Assembly: GCA_024640745.1 (NCBI GenBank)
Contig: JAHEEL010000006.1
Location: 11,597-20,742 of the forward strand
Direction of reading: 5' to 3'
Length of the DNA stretch: 9,146 nt
From: Actinomycetes bacterium
GTDB taxonomy: Bacteria; Actinomycetota; Acidimicrobiia; Spongiisociales; UBA5794
The translations under genes were made by a program, and so were the position numbers. The notes under the pieces are model-generated. The model did not search any database, was not told the DNA's origin, and saw only the letters and a program-made list of their open reading frames with translations. Shown piece after piece: positions 1-6,359 of the stretch (the stretch's first letter is position 1; every line of letters starts with the position of its first letter).

Positions 1-533
1 TGGTCGCATCGACCGGGTTCATCCTGGTGGCGATATCGGTGGGGGCGCTCGATGGCGCCTACGGACGTACCGTCCTCATCGCCCTGGCATTGTCGTGGTG
101 CGGAGACCTCCTGCTCACGTACTCCGATCGCGCAGCGTTCGTCGGCGGTCTGGTCGCGTTCCTCGTCGCGCACCTTGCGTATGCGATCGCGTTCGGAACC
201 CTCGGCGTGAATCCTGCGGCAGTCGCCCTCGCGGCGATCGTTCTTGCGATCGTCGGAGGGTTCGTCTGGCGGTGGCTGGCCCCCCACGTCGGCAGCATGC
301 GGGGCCCCGTCGTCGCCTACCTCATCGTGATCAGCATCATGGTCGTCGTCGCCGTCGGCGCATACGGTGGTGGCGAAACCGCTCTGATTCCGGTCGGAGC
401 GGTCCTGTTCTATGCGTCGGACGCGGCGGTCGCGCGGGATCAGTTTGTCGCCCCCGGCGCAGTCAACCGAGTAGTCGGCCTCCCGCTCTACTACCTCGCT
501 CAGGTGATGCTCGCCTCGACGGCCGGGGGATGA
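1..533 (+). CDS. Lysoplasmalogenase, YhhN/TMEM86 family (5' truncated by window edge)
   Basis: The reading frame is open from the first bases of the window, so the true start lies upstream; the GTG at 27 is only the first possible start inside it. About 176 residues are visible against roughly 200-230 usual for the family, so perhaps 30-50 residues are missing. The protein is almost wholly hydrophobic with several membrane spans. Numbering from the GTG at 27, the family signatures are the first acidic motif CGDLLL (Asp27), the following FVGGLVAFLVAHLAYAIAF stretch, and the C-terminal FYASDAAVARDQF motif (Asp132) ending in a YYLAQ helix. The GD and SD aspartates are the conserved pair of the family. 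Characterised relatives (mammalian TMEM86B, some bacterial YhhN) hydrolyse the vinyl-ether bond of lysoplasmalogens in the membrane. Whether this host makes plasmalogens cannot be told here. The stop lies 22 bases before the sixA start. Confidence 0.85.
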   Translation, partial: VASTGFILVAISVGALDGAYGRTVLIALALSWCGDLLLTYSDRAAFVGGLVAFLVAHLAYAIAFGTLGVNPAAVALAAIVLAIVGGFVWRWLAPHVGSMRGPVVAYLIVISIMVVVAVGAYGGGETALIPVGAVLFYASDAAVARDQFVAPGAVNRVVGLPLYYLAQVMLASTAGG

Positions 534-543
534 CCGAAGGCGG

Positions 544-549
544 TAACCT
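544..549 (+). promoter_or_regulatory. Putative -10 element of a leaderless sixA-ltaE promoter
   Basis: TAACCT matches the actinobacterial TANNNT -10 pattern and is followed by exactly six bases (CGACCC) and then the ATG at 556. That places the expected transcription start at or next to the A of the ATG. There is no convincing Shine-Dalgarno at normal spacing; the nearest purine run, GAAGG at 536-540, is 15 bases away. No clear -35 is seen. The same TANNNT-N6-start layout recurs at three other genes in the window, which is the main support. Confidence 0.5.
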
Positions 550-555
550 CGACCC

Positions 556-1065
556 ATGCCACGCCTCATGCTCTTTCGCCACGGGAAGTCGGACTGGAAT
601 GCCACCTATCGCGGTGATCGGGATCGCCCACTGAGCCGACGCGGTGAGCGCGCTGCCGAAACGATGGGCGTCCTGCTCCGGAAGATGGGCGAGGTGCCGG
701 ATCGGGTCGTGACGTCACCCGCGACGCGAGCCGAAACCACCGCGGCCATCGCCCGCCTCTCGGGAGGTTGGAGCGCCCCACTCGAGATCGCCGAAGCCTT
801 GTACGGCGCAGGTCCGGACGAGGCGCTGGAGGTCGCTGCTCGGTGCGGCGCCGATGCCGAGCGGCTCATGCTGGTCGGGCACGAACCCACATGGTCCCAG
901 CTTGCTGCACACATCACCGGCGGACGCATCGCCGTGCGCACCGCCACCGTGCTCGGGTTCGATCTCGACGCCCCAACGTGGAGCTGGGCCCCTCGATCCC
1001 GCGGGGTTCTCGCCTACGCCCTTCATCCGAGGATGTTCGACGGAGATGACTGGGATCTCAAATGA
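556..1065 (+). CDS. sixA: SixA-type histidine phosphatase (phosphoglycerate-mutase superfamily)
   Basis: This 169-residue cytoplasmic protein has the histidine-phosphatase fold. The N-terminal catalytic motif is LFRHGKSDW, with Arg8 and His9, the histidine that becomes phosphorylated. A second conserved arginine is in SPATRAETT (Arg58), and the second catalytic histidine is in LMLVGHEPTW (His109). RHGKS rather than RHG(E/Q)T, together with the short length, is typical of the SixA branch. E. coli SixA removes phosphate from phosphohistidine in HPt domains and PTS proteins. Actinobacterial members are mostly uncharacterised, so the substrate is unknown. The ATG at 556 gives a start just before the catalytic motif, as usual for the family. 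Its stop overlaps the next start as ATGA, so it is probably co-translated with the threonine aldolase. Confidence 0.88.
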   Translation: MPRLMLFRHGKSDWNATYRGDRDRPLSRRGERAAETMGVLLRKMGEVPDRVVTSPATRAETTAAIARLSGGWSAPLEIAEALYGAGPDEALEVAARCGADAERLMLVGHEPTWSQLAAHITGGRIAVRTATVLGFDLDAPTWSWAPRSRGVLAYALHPRMFDGDDWDLK

Positions 1066-2093
1066 TCGACCTCCGTTCAGACACAGTCACGCGCCCGACG
1101 TCGGCAATGCGTGCGGTCATGGCATCGGCGCCCGTGGGAGACGACGTCCTCGGTGACGACCCGACGGTCATCCGCCTCGAAGAACGCGTAGCAGCCCTCC
1201 TCGGCAAGGAAGACGCCGTCTACGTGCCCTCCGGCACCATGGCGAACCAGATCGGCCTGCGAGTCCACACCCGCCATGGTGATCGCGTCGTCATGGAAGC
1301 CGAAGCCCACATCCGGATCCACGAGAGCGGCGCGCCGGCGGCACTTGCCGGTGTGTCGATCGTCCCCGTCAATGGAATGCACGGCGTCTTCACGCCCGAC
1401 CAGCTCATCGCAGCGGCTCCGCCCCCGTCGCCCGAACTGCCGCCGGGGCTCTTCGATCCGACGACGCTCGTCACCATGGAGAACACCCACAATGAAGCCG
1501 GCGGCACCGTCTGGCCGATCGAGGCCATGACGGCGGTGCGTGAGGCGGCGCGAGATCTCGGATTGTCGGTTCATCTCGACGGGGCTCGGCTCTGGAACGC
1601 GTCGGCCGCAACGAATATCTCGCTCGACCGCTATGCAGCGACCGCCGACACCGTGAACGTCTGCTTCTCGAAGGGCCTCGGAGCCCCCATCGGATCCGCC
1701 CTCGTCGGATCGAAGGCACTGATCGACCGGGCACGATGGTTCAAGAAGCTGTACGGCGGCGGCTTCCGCCAAGCGGGAATCATCGCCGCGGGCGCCCTCT
1801 ACGCCATCGACCATCACCGCGAGCGCCTCGCGGAGGACCACGAACATGCCCGACGCTTCGCCGAAGCGATCAACGAACTCGATGGGGTCACCGTGGACCT
1901 GGCGTCCGTGCAGACCAACATCGTCTTCTTCGATGTTGCGGACGCGCCCGGGTTCGCGGCAGCGCTACGAGACCGCGGCGTCGACACCCTCGCGCTCGCA
2001 CCCACCAGGATTCGAGCGGTCTTCCACCTCGATGTTTCGGACAGCGAGACCACTGAGGCAATCCGGGTCGTGCGAGCCGCGGCAACCGGCTGA
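1062..2093 (+). CDS. ltaE: Low-specificity L-threonine aldolase (PLP-dependent)
   Basis: This is a 343-residue fold-type I PLP enzyme that cleaves L-threonine or L-allo-threonine to glycine and acetaldehyde. The N-terminus MIDLRSDTVTRPT is the family's opening motif and fixes the start. It is followed by the GDDVLGDDPTV motif, the VYVPSGTMANQ cofactor loop (residues 53-63), and His83 in EAHIRIHE, probably the PLP-stacking histidine. HLDGAR holds the cofactor-binding aspartate (Asp173), and the Schiff-base lysine is Lys204 in CFSKGLGAPIGS. YGGGFRQAG at 231-239 is also typical. Length is normal and all key residues are present. The ATG overlaps the sixA stop as ATGA, which implies translational coupling. 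A physiological link between the two is not obvious. Confidence 0.93.
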   Translation: MIDLRSDTVTRPTSAMRAVMASAPVGDDVLGDDPTVIRLEERVAALLGKEDAVYVPSGTMANQIGLRVHTRHGDRVVMEAEAHIRIHESGAPAALAGVSIVPVNGMHGVFTPDQLIAAAPPPSPELPPGLFDPTTLVTMENTHNEAGGTVWPIEAMTAVREAARDLGLSVHLDGARLWNASAATNISLDRYAATADTVNVCFSKGLGAPIGSALVGSKALIDRARWFKKLYGGGFRQAGIIAAGALYAIDHHRERLAEDHEHARRFAEAINELDGVTVDLASVQTNIVFFDVADAPGFAAALRDRGVDTLALAPTRIRAVFHLDVSDSETTEAIRVVRAAATG

Positions 2094-2114
2094 GTACCGT
2101 GCGTCGGGGCCGCT

Positions 2115-2138
2115 CCGGACGGGCATGTCGCCGTCCGG
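2115..2138. terminator. Hairpin in convergent gap, possible bidirectional terminator
   Basis: CCGGACGG (2115-2122) and CCGTCCGG (2131-2138) form a perfect 8-base stem around an 8-base loop. It starts 21 bases after the threonine aldolase stop, in the gap shared with a convergent gene. There is no T-tract, only TT on the + side, so this is not a canonical intrinsic terminator. T-poor terminator hairpins are common in GC-rich actinobacteria. Confidence 0.4.
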
Positions 2139-2165
2139 TTCAGCAAATGGCGGACCGAACGATGC

Positions 2166-2180
2166 TCGCACTCCGTGCGA
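2166..2180. terminator. Second short hairpin in convergent gap
   Basis: TCGCAC (2166-2171) and GTGCGA (2175-2180) form a 6-base stem with a three-base loop, 27 bases after the first hairpin. It lies between the converging ends of the threonine aldolase gene and the small membrane-anchored protein gene, where a second terminator would serve the opposite strand. There is no T-tract. Confidence 0.25.
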
Positions 2181-2251
2181 CCGATCGGCTCGCACGTTCC
2201 ATGACGGTCGGGCGAGGCGTCACCATCGACGGGCGAAGACCACCGCCCGAA

Positions 2252-2719
2252 TCAGACGAGCGCAGCCGTCACGATCGCGGCGAGACACACCAACGTGGCG
2301 AGAACGCTCATGACCGCTACGAATCCCTTGGAGAGGCCGCCGTCGTCGGTTGGGTCCTTCAGGGGGCGAATGCCGGTGATCGCTGCGTTGATGTAGTCGT
2401 CCTCCGTCGCCTCCGTATCGGCGGCGTCCGTGGCCACGGGCTTCTCTCGTGCCAGGAGCGGCTCGGCCATCGGCACCGACGACGTGCTCGAGAACTCAGA
2501 GGGAGAATCGGGGCGGAAGAGCAGCGTCTCGCCACCGAGCGTCAGCCCGAAGGCTCCGTTGCTCTCGGGCGTGATGAGGTAGTCGGCACGGTCCCACGAG
2601 CCCAACTGGCTTTCGCCGGCACTGAGGGTCACCCGCTCCGGGCCGAGGCTCAGCGTGGCCTCGAGGCCGGTTCCCGCCTCTCCTGGGAGCATCACAGCTC
2701 CGGTGAACATCTTGGTCAT
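2252..2719 (-). CDS. Hypothetical protein with beta-rich N-terminus and C-terminal membrane anchor
   Basis: I do not recognise a characterised family in these 155 residues. Residues about 19-77 look like alternating beta strands (for example RVTLSAGESQLGSW and GAFGLTLGGETLLFRP). This suggests a small beta-sandwich or PH-like domain, which is inference from pattern only. Residues 78-130 are a polar, Asp/Glu/Pro/Thr-rich, probably disordered linker. Residues 132-154 form a single hydrophobic helix ending at the C-terminus, and there is no signal peptide. This is a tail-anchored topology with the domain probably in the cytoplasm. The start is supported by a GGAGG at 2724-2728, four bases before the ATG. 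The gene follows dnaE2 on the same strand with a 63-base gap and no promoter motif at the -10 offset used elsewhere here, so it may be transcribed from the dnaE2 promoter. Confidence 0.72.
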   Translation of the reverse strand: MTKMFTGAVMLPGEAGTGLEATLSLGPERVTLSAGESQLGSWDRADYLITPESNGAFGLTLGGETLLFRPDSPSEFSSTSSVPMAEPLLAREKPVATDAADTEATEDDYINAAITGIRPLKDPTDDGGLSKGFVAVMSVLATLVCLAAIVTAALV

Positions 2720-2723
2720 CGAT

Positions 2724-2728
2724 CCTCC
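2724..2728 (-). promoter_or_regulatory. Shine-Dalgarno GGAGG of the small anchored protein
   Basis: GGAGG on the minus strand is separated by ATCG from the ATG at 2719. It is the clearest ribosome binding site in the window. It contrasts with the first genes of transcription units here, which lack one and look leaderless. A Shine-Dalgarno-led gene fits an internal operon position behind dnaE2. Confidence 0.6.
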
Positions 2729-2782
2729 ATCTCCGACTTCTCAGTGTTCATCGGCAAACCGGCGGTCGAAAATGAAGGCCGA

Positions 2783-5700
2783 TTATCGAAAATCTCGTGA
2801 CGGGGCGGCGTCGATGGACCAACGCTCGAACCGGTGGGCGACGAAGTTCGTCACACCGTCGACATGCTCGACCACTCCGTCGATGACGACCCCAACCGCC
2901 TTTCGTGCGACCTCATAGTGGGCTTCCCACACCTGGGGAAGCACGACCACGTTCAGCAGGCCGGTCTCGTCTTCGAGATTGAGGAATCGCACCCCGCGGG
3001 CAGTCGAAGGTCGCTGTCGGTGGGTGATGATCCCGCCGACGCGGGCGCGCGTGCCGTGGCGGCGCCCGTCGAGGATTCGGCCGATGGGGGCACACCCATG
3101 GTGTTCCAGGGCGTTTCTCGCCAGGGAGACCGGGTGCGTGGTGGAGATACCGGTCGACCACAGGTCGGCCTGCACCCGCTCGGAGGTCGTCATCTCTGCC
3201 AGGTGCGGGACTCCATCACCGGGAGGAAGCGAGAGGCGATCGGGCCCCATCTCGGTGAGGGACCCGGCCGTCCAGAGACCCTCCCGTCGACCCAGACCGA
3301 TCGGGACGAGCGAACCGGATGCGGCGAGCCCTTCGTACGCGTCGAGGGGCAGGCCGGTACGCTGAGCGAGGTCCTCGGGAGACGCGAAGGCGCCGCCGGT
3401 CAGACGCGCCGCCTCGATGCGGGCGATGTCTCCTTCGCCGAGGTTCCGCACATACCGCAGCCCGATCCGCAGGGCAACCGCCGGACGGATGGGATCGTCG
3501 ATCGGCCCCCTCCCCCGCCTCCACCCACCGGTGAGGTACTCGACGACGTCGATCGGATCACACTCGATCGGCTCGATCGTGCAGTCATACTCGGAGCGAT
3601 TCACGTCGGGGGCCAGGACGACAACACCGTGATGCTGCGCGTCCTGCACCAGCGAGTTGGGGGTGTAGAAGCCCATCGGCTGCGCATTGAGGAGACCGGC
3701 AAAGAATTCGGCGGGCCAGTGGTACTTCAGCCAGGCGGCCGCATAGACGATGTACGCGAACGAGACCGAATGGCTCTCCGGGAAGCCGAACGAGGCAAAC
3801 CCCTGGAGCTTCTCCCAGATCTCGTCGGCCGACGCTCCCGTGATCCCGTTTGCGGCCATTCCCGCGAACAGCTCCTCACGCAGCCGATCCATGGCCTCGG
3901 ATGCCCGCTTGTGCGTCATTGCCTGACGCAGCCGGTCGGACTGGCCGGGGGTGAATCCTGCACAGATCCTTGCGAGCTCCATGAGTTGTTCCTGGAAGAT
4001 CGGAACACCCAGGGTCTTCCTCAGAATCGGCTCTGCCGACGGGTGCGGATAGCGAATCGGTTCCTCGCCGTTGCGGCGGCGAAGGAACGGATGAACCGAC
4101 TGTCCCTGGATGGGCCCGGGCCGGATCAGCGCCACCTCGATCGCCAGGTCGTAGAAGCTCCTCGGCTTCAGCTTCGGCAGCGTCGCCATCTGGGCCCGCG
4201 ACTCCACCTGGAAGATCCCGACCGTGTCGGCGCGGGTCAGCACGTCGTACACGATGGGTTCCTGCGGGATCATGGCGAGGTCGAGGTCGATGCCGTGCGT
4301 CTCTTCGATCAGATCGACGGTCAGGTGCATGGCATTCAACGCACCGAGCGCGAGCAGGTCGAACTTGACGATGCCCATCGTCGCGCAGTCGTCCTTGTCC
4401 CATTGGAGCACCGAACGATCCTCCATCCGCCCCCACTCCATCGGGACCGTCTGCCAGAGCGGACGGCGTGCGACCACCATCCCGCCGGAGTGGATGCCGA
4501 GGTGGCGCGGAAAACCGTCGAGACGGCGACAGACATCGATGATGAGCTCGCTGGTCAATCCGGCCGGGAGATCGACCGCTTCTCCGATCGATGCCGGGTT
4601 GTGGGTATCGAGATAGCGAGTGAGGCCGTTGACCTGCGCCTGGGTGAGGCCAAAGGCCTTCCCGACGTCCTGGAGCACCGACTTGGCGCGGTAGGTGATG
4701 ACGTTGGCAACCATGGCTGCCCGTTCTCGGCCGTAGCGCCGATAGCAGTACTGGATGACTTCTTCGCGTCGCTCCGCCTCGAAGTCGATGTCGATATCAG
4801 GCGGACGGCCGCGCTCTTCGGAGAGGAATCGTTCGAACGGGAGATGGAGGCGGATCGGGTCGACGCGAGTCAGCCCGAGACAGCGGCACACCGCGGAGTC
4901 CGCCCCGGACCCGCGAATCTGGCAGTAGATGTCTTGCGAGCGCGCGAAACCGACGATGTCCCACGCAACGAGGAAGAAACCGGAGAAGCCGAGGTCGGTG
5001 ATCACCGCGAGCTCGTGATCGAGCCGCCGTCGGGCAGCGTCGTCGATCCCGTCGGACCGGCCCGGATAGACGGTTCGCGCTCCCTCGTCGACCAGATGGC
5101 GCAGGTACTCGTCCTCCGTGGTGAAGGCACCAGGTTTCGGGAAGTCCGGGAGCTCCGGCGCAAGGAGATCGAGGTCGAAGGCAAGCGAAGCGGCAACGTC
5201 CGCGGCGCGTTCGACGGCCCCCGGGTATCGCGAGAACCGGACCGCCATCTCGTGCGGTGGCCGGAGGTGGCGCAGATCGGTCGCCGGTCGGAATCCGTCG
5301 GCGGTCTCGAGATCGCGCCGTCCGGCCACCGCGGCGAGCACCTCGGCCAGATCGGCATCCGCCCGATCGGCGTAGTGCACGTTGTTCGTCGCAACGAACG
5401 GGATCTGGAGGCGGCGCGACACCTCGACGAGGAGGTCGTTGCGTTCGTCGTCGTCCGGCATCCCGTGGTGGGTCAGCTCGATGTAGAGGCGCCCTGGGAA
5501 GATCTCGCGGAGCTTTGCCGCGGCCTCCATGGCCCCCGCGAGGTCACCGTCCTGGGCGGCCCGTGGGACGGCCCCCTCGCGGCATCCGGTGAGGGCTACC
5601 AGCCTCCCGTCCTGCGACGCAGTGTCGAGGTCGGCGTAGCGGTAGCCGGGCCGGTCCTTCTCCCCGCGGAATTGGCCGAGCGTCACGAACCGGCTCAGCG

Positions 5701-6091
5701 CCGCGTACCCCGCCGGATCCGGCGCCAGGAGCACGAGATGGTCGGTCGCCGGGAGATTCAACGGCTTGCTCCCATGCATTCGCCGAATCCTCCCTCGCCG
5801 CACCCGAGCGGGCACCAATGCCTCGGACCGGCGACTCAGACCGACCGGCGGCTGGCGAGTTGGGCCTGGCGGCTCGCGACTCAGACCCACTTCCGTTCCG
5901 TACACGATCGGCAGGCCGATCTCGCGGGCGGCAACGTGGACTTTTGCCGCACCTCGGAATCCGTCGTGGTCGGTGACGGCCAGGGCTGTGTAGCCCAGCT
6001 CGCTCGCGCGACGAACGAGATCGTAGGGATGAGAGGCTCCGTCCAGGAAGCTGTAGTTCGTATGCGCGTGGAGTTCGGCGTATCGTGCCAC
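2783..6091 (-). CDS. dnaE2: Error-prone DNA polymerase III alpha-type subunit DnaE2 (ImuC)
   Basis: This 1102-residue C-family polymerase performs damage-tolerant, mutagenic synthesis across lesions and acts in the ImuA/ImuB/DnaE2 mutasome in characterised bacteria. The N-terminal PHP domain starts at once with AELHAHTNYSFLDGAS (His8, His10), then TDHDG (Asp41-His42-Asp43) and Glu67. The palm aspartates are Asp432 and Asp434 in PDIDIDFE and Asp578 in IVKFDLLALG. The stretches FGFPESHSVSFA (768-779) and LLNAQPMGFYTPNSLVQDA (800-818) are typical of DnaE2 rather than replicative DnaE1. A C-terminal OB-fold is at about 1014-1090. The GTG at 6091 places the PHP motif at the usual distance from the start. 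A Pro/Arg-rich stretch at 71-113 is longer than I expect for the family. A LexA box lies just upstream. No imuA or imuB is present in the window, as in organisms where the cassette is split. Confidence 0.95.
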   Translation of the reverse strand: MARYAELHAHTNYSFLDGASHPYDLVRRASELGYTALAVTDHDGFRGAAKVHVAAREIGLPIVYGTEVGLSREPPGPTRQPPVGLSRRSEALVPARVRRGRIRRMHGSKPLNLPATDHLVLLAPDPAGYAALSRFVTLGQFRGEKDRPGYRYADLDTASQDGRLVALTGCREGAVPRAAQDGDLAGAMEAAAKLREIFPGRLYIELTHHGMPDDDERNDLLVEVSRRLQIPFVATNNVHYADRADADLAEVLAAVAGRRDLETADGFRPATDLRHLRPPHEMAVRFSRYPGAVERAADVAASLAFDLDLLAPELPDFPKPGAFTTEDEYLRHLVDEGARTVYPGRSDGIDDAARRRLDHELAVITDLGFSGFFLVAWDIVGFARSQDIYCQIRGSGADSAVCRCLGLTRVDPIRLHLPFERFLSEERGRPPDIDIDFEAERREEVIQYCYRRYGRERAAMVANVITYRAKSVLQDVGKAFGLTQAQVNGLTRYLDTHNPASIGEAVDLPAGLTSELIIDVCRRLDGFPRHLGIHSGGMVVARRPLWQTVPMEWGRMEDRSVLQWDKDDCATMGIVKFDLLALGALNAMHLTVDLIEETHGIDLDLAMIPQEPIVYDVLTRADTVGIFQVESRAQMATLPKLKPRSFYDLAIEVALIRPGPIQGQSVHPFLRRRNGEEPIRYPHPSAEPILRKTLGVPIFQEQLMELARICAGFTPGQSDRLRQAMTHKRASEAMDRLREELFAGMAANGITGASADEIWEKLQGFASFGFPESHSVSFAYIVYAAAWLKYHWPAEFFAGLLNAQPMGFYTPNSLVQDAQHHGVVVLAPDVNRSEYDCTIEPIECDPIDVVEYLTGGWRRGRGPIDDPIRPAVALRIGLRYVRNLGEGDIARIEAARLTGGAFASPEDLAQRTGLPLDAYEGLAASGSLVPIGLGRREGLWTAGSLTEMGPDRLSLPPGDGVPHLAEMTTSERVQADLWSTGISTTHPVSLARNALEHHGCAPIGRILDGRRHGTRARVGGIITHRQRPSTARGVRFLNLEDETGLLNVVVLPQVWEAHYEVARKAVGVVIDGVVEHVDGVTNFVAHRFERWSIDAAPSRDFR

Positions 6092-6097
6092 ATCGAC

Positions 6098-6103
6098 ACT
6101 CTA
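6098..6103 (-). promoter_or_regulatory. Putative -10 element of a leaderless dnaE2 promoter
   Basis: On the minus strand TAGAGT is followed by six bases (GTCGAT) and then the GTG start of dnaE2, so transcription should begin at or beside the start codon. No Shine-Dalgarno is present. The motif directly abuts the LexA palindrome at 6104-6121, which fills the spacer between -10 and the expected -35 position. The -35 itself is not recognisable. Confidence 0.55.
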
Positions 6104-6121
6104 ATCGAACATATGTTCGAT
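6104..6121. promoter_or_regulatory. LexA-binding SOS box (perfect 18-base palindrome)
   Basis: ATCGAACATATGTTCGAT is a perfect inverted repeat and contains an exact match to the actinobacterial/mycobacterial SOS box TCGAAC-N4-GTTCGA. It lies 12 bases upstream of the dnaE2 GTG, where SOS control is well established in other actinobacteria. It fills the core promoter spacer, so bound LexA should block RNA polymerase. It also sits 34 bases before the ATG of the divergent small membrane protein and could repress that promoter too. The dnaE2 assignment is strong; dual control is inference. Confidence 0.9.
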
Positions 6122-6155
6122 AGGCATGGAGTCTGGAGTGAGCCAGAATCACCCG

Positions 6156-6359
6156 ATGGACGACGAACTCACTCCGGAGGAGCTCGAGCAGGCTCGGCGC
6201 CGACGCATCATTCGATCGGTGATCGTGATCGTGGTCGTCATTGCCATGATGGCAACCCTGCTCTTCCCGGTCATCGTTCGAATCGTGCAGACGCCGCGTA
6301 CCCGCGACATCGTGATCGCGATCCACGCGGGGGACTCATGGCATAGAATGGTTCCATGA
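6156..6359 (+). CDS. Small single-span membrane protein divergent from dnaE2, unknown function
   Basis: This 67-residue protein is not recognised. It has an acidic N-terminus (MDDELTPEELEQA), a basic cluster (Arg14-17, Arg20), one strong hydrophobic helix at about 18-44, and a 20-residue polar tail. The charge bias suggests a cytoplasmic N-terminus and the tail outside. Codons in the body are mostly GC-ending like its neighbours, which supports it being real. The start is uncertain. The ATG at 6156 has CAGAAT exactly six bases upstream, one base off the TANNNT leaderless pattern. A GTG at 6138 has a GGAG six bases before it and would add six residues, and an ATG at 6126 would add ten. The stop overlaps the next start as ATGA. 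It shares the intergenic SOS box with dnaE2, so DNA-damage induction is possible. Confidence 0.65.
   Translation: MDDELTPEELEQARRRRIIRSVIVIVVVIAMMATLLFPVIVRIVQTPRTRDIVIAIHAGDSWHRMVP
6344..6349 (+). promoter_or_regulatory. Putative internal -10 element for the tandem-ACT gene
   Basis: TAGAAT is followed by six bases (GGTTCC) and the ATG at 6356. It lies inside the end of the preceding small gene. The layout matches the other proposed leaderless starts and would allow the ACT protein to be made independently of the upstream gene. No -35 is recognisable. Confidence 0.5.

Noticed and set aside
1077..1847. A 256-codon open frame on the - strand inside the threonine aldolase gene
   Set aside because: It lies antisense to a complete, clearly recognised enzyme gene and its translation resembles no protein domain.
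2720..2782. Possible second SOS box before the small anchored protein
   Set aside because: No GAAC-N4-GTTC arrangement is present in this gap; only isolated half-site-like bases are found.
2099..2800. A 233-codon open frame on the + strand opposite the small anchored protein
   Set aside because: The translation is Arg-rich without any domain or membrane span, whereas the opposite strand has a good ribosome binding site, a beta-rich region and a clean C-terminal helix.
6126..6155. Longer starts (ATG at 6126, GTG at 6138) for the small membrane protein
   Set aside because: Not excluded. The GTG has a plausible GGAG ribosome site, but the ATG at 6156 gives a more protein-like N-terminus and has a near-TANNNT at the offset used by other genes here, so the shorter form was listed.
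2834..6346. A 1170-codon open frame on the + strand antisense to dnaE2
   Set aside because: It mirrors the dnaE2 coding strand, has low-complexity Arg/Asp/Gly/Val-rich composition and no recognisable domain. It also runs across the SOS box and the small membrane gene. Such long antisense frames are common in GC-rich genes.
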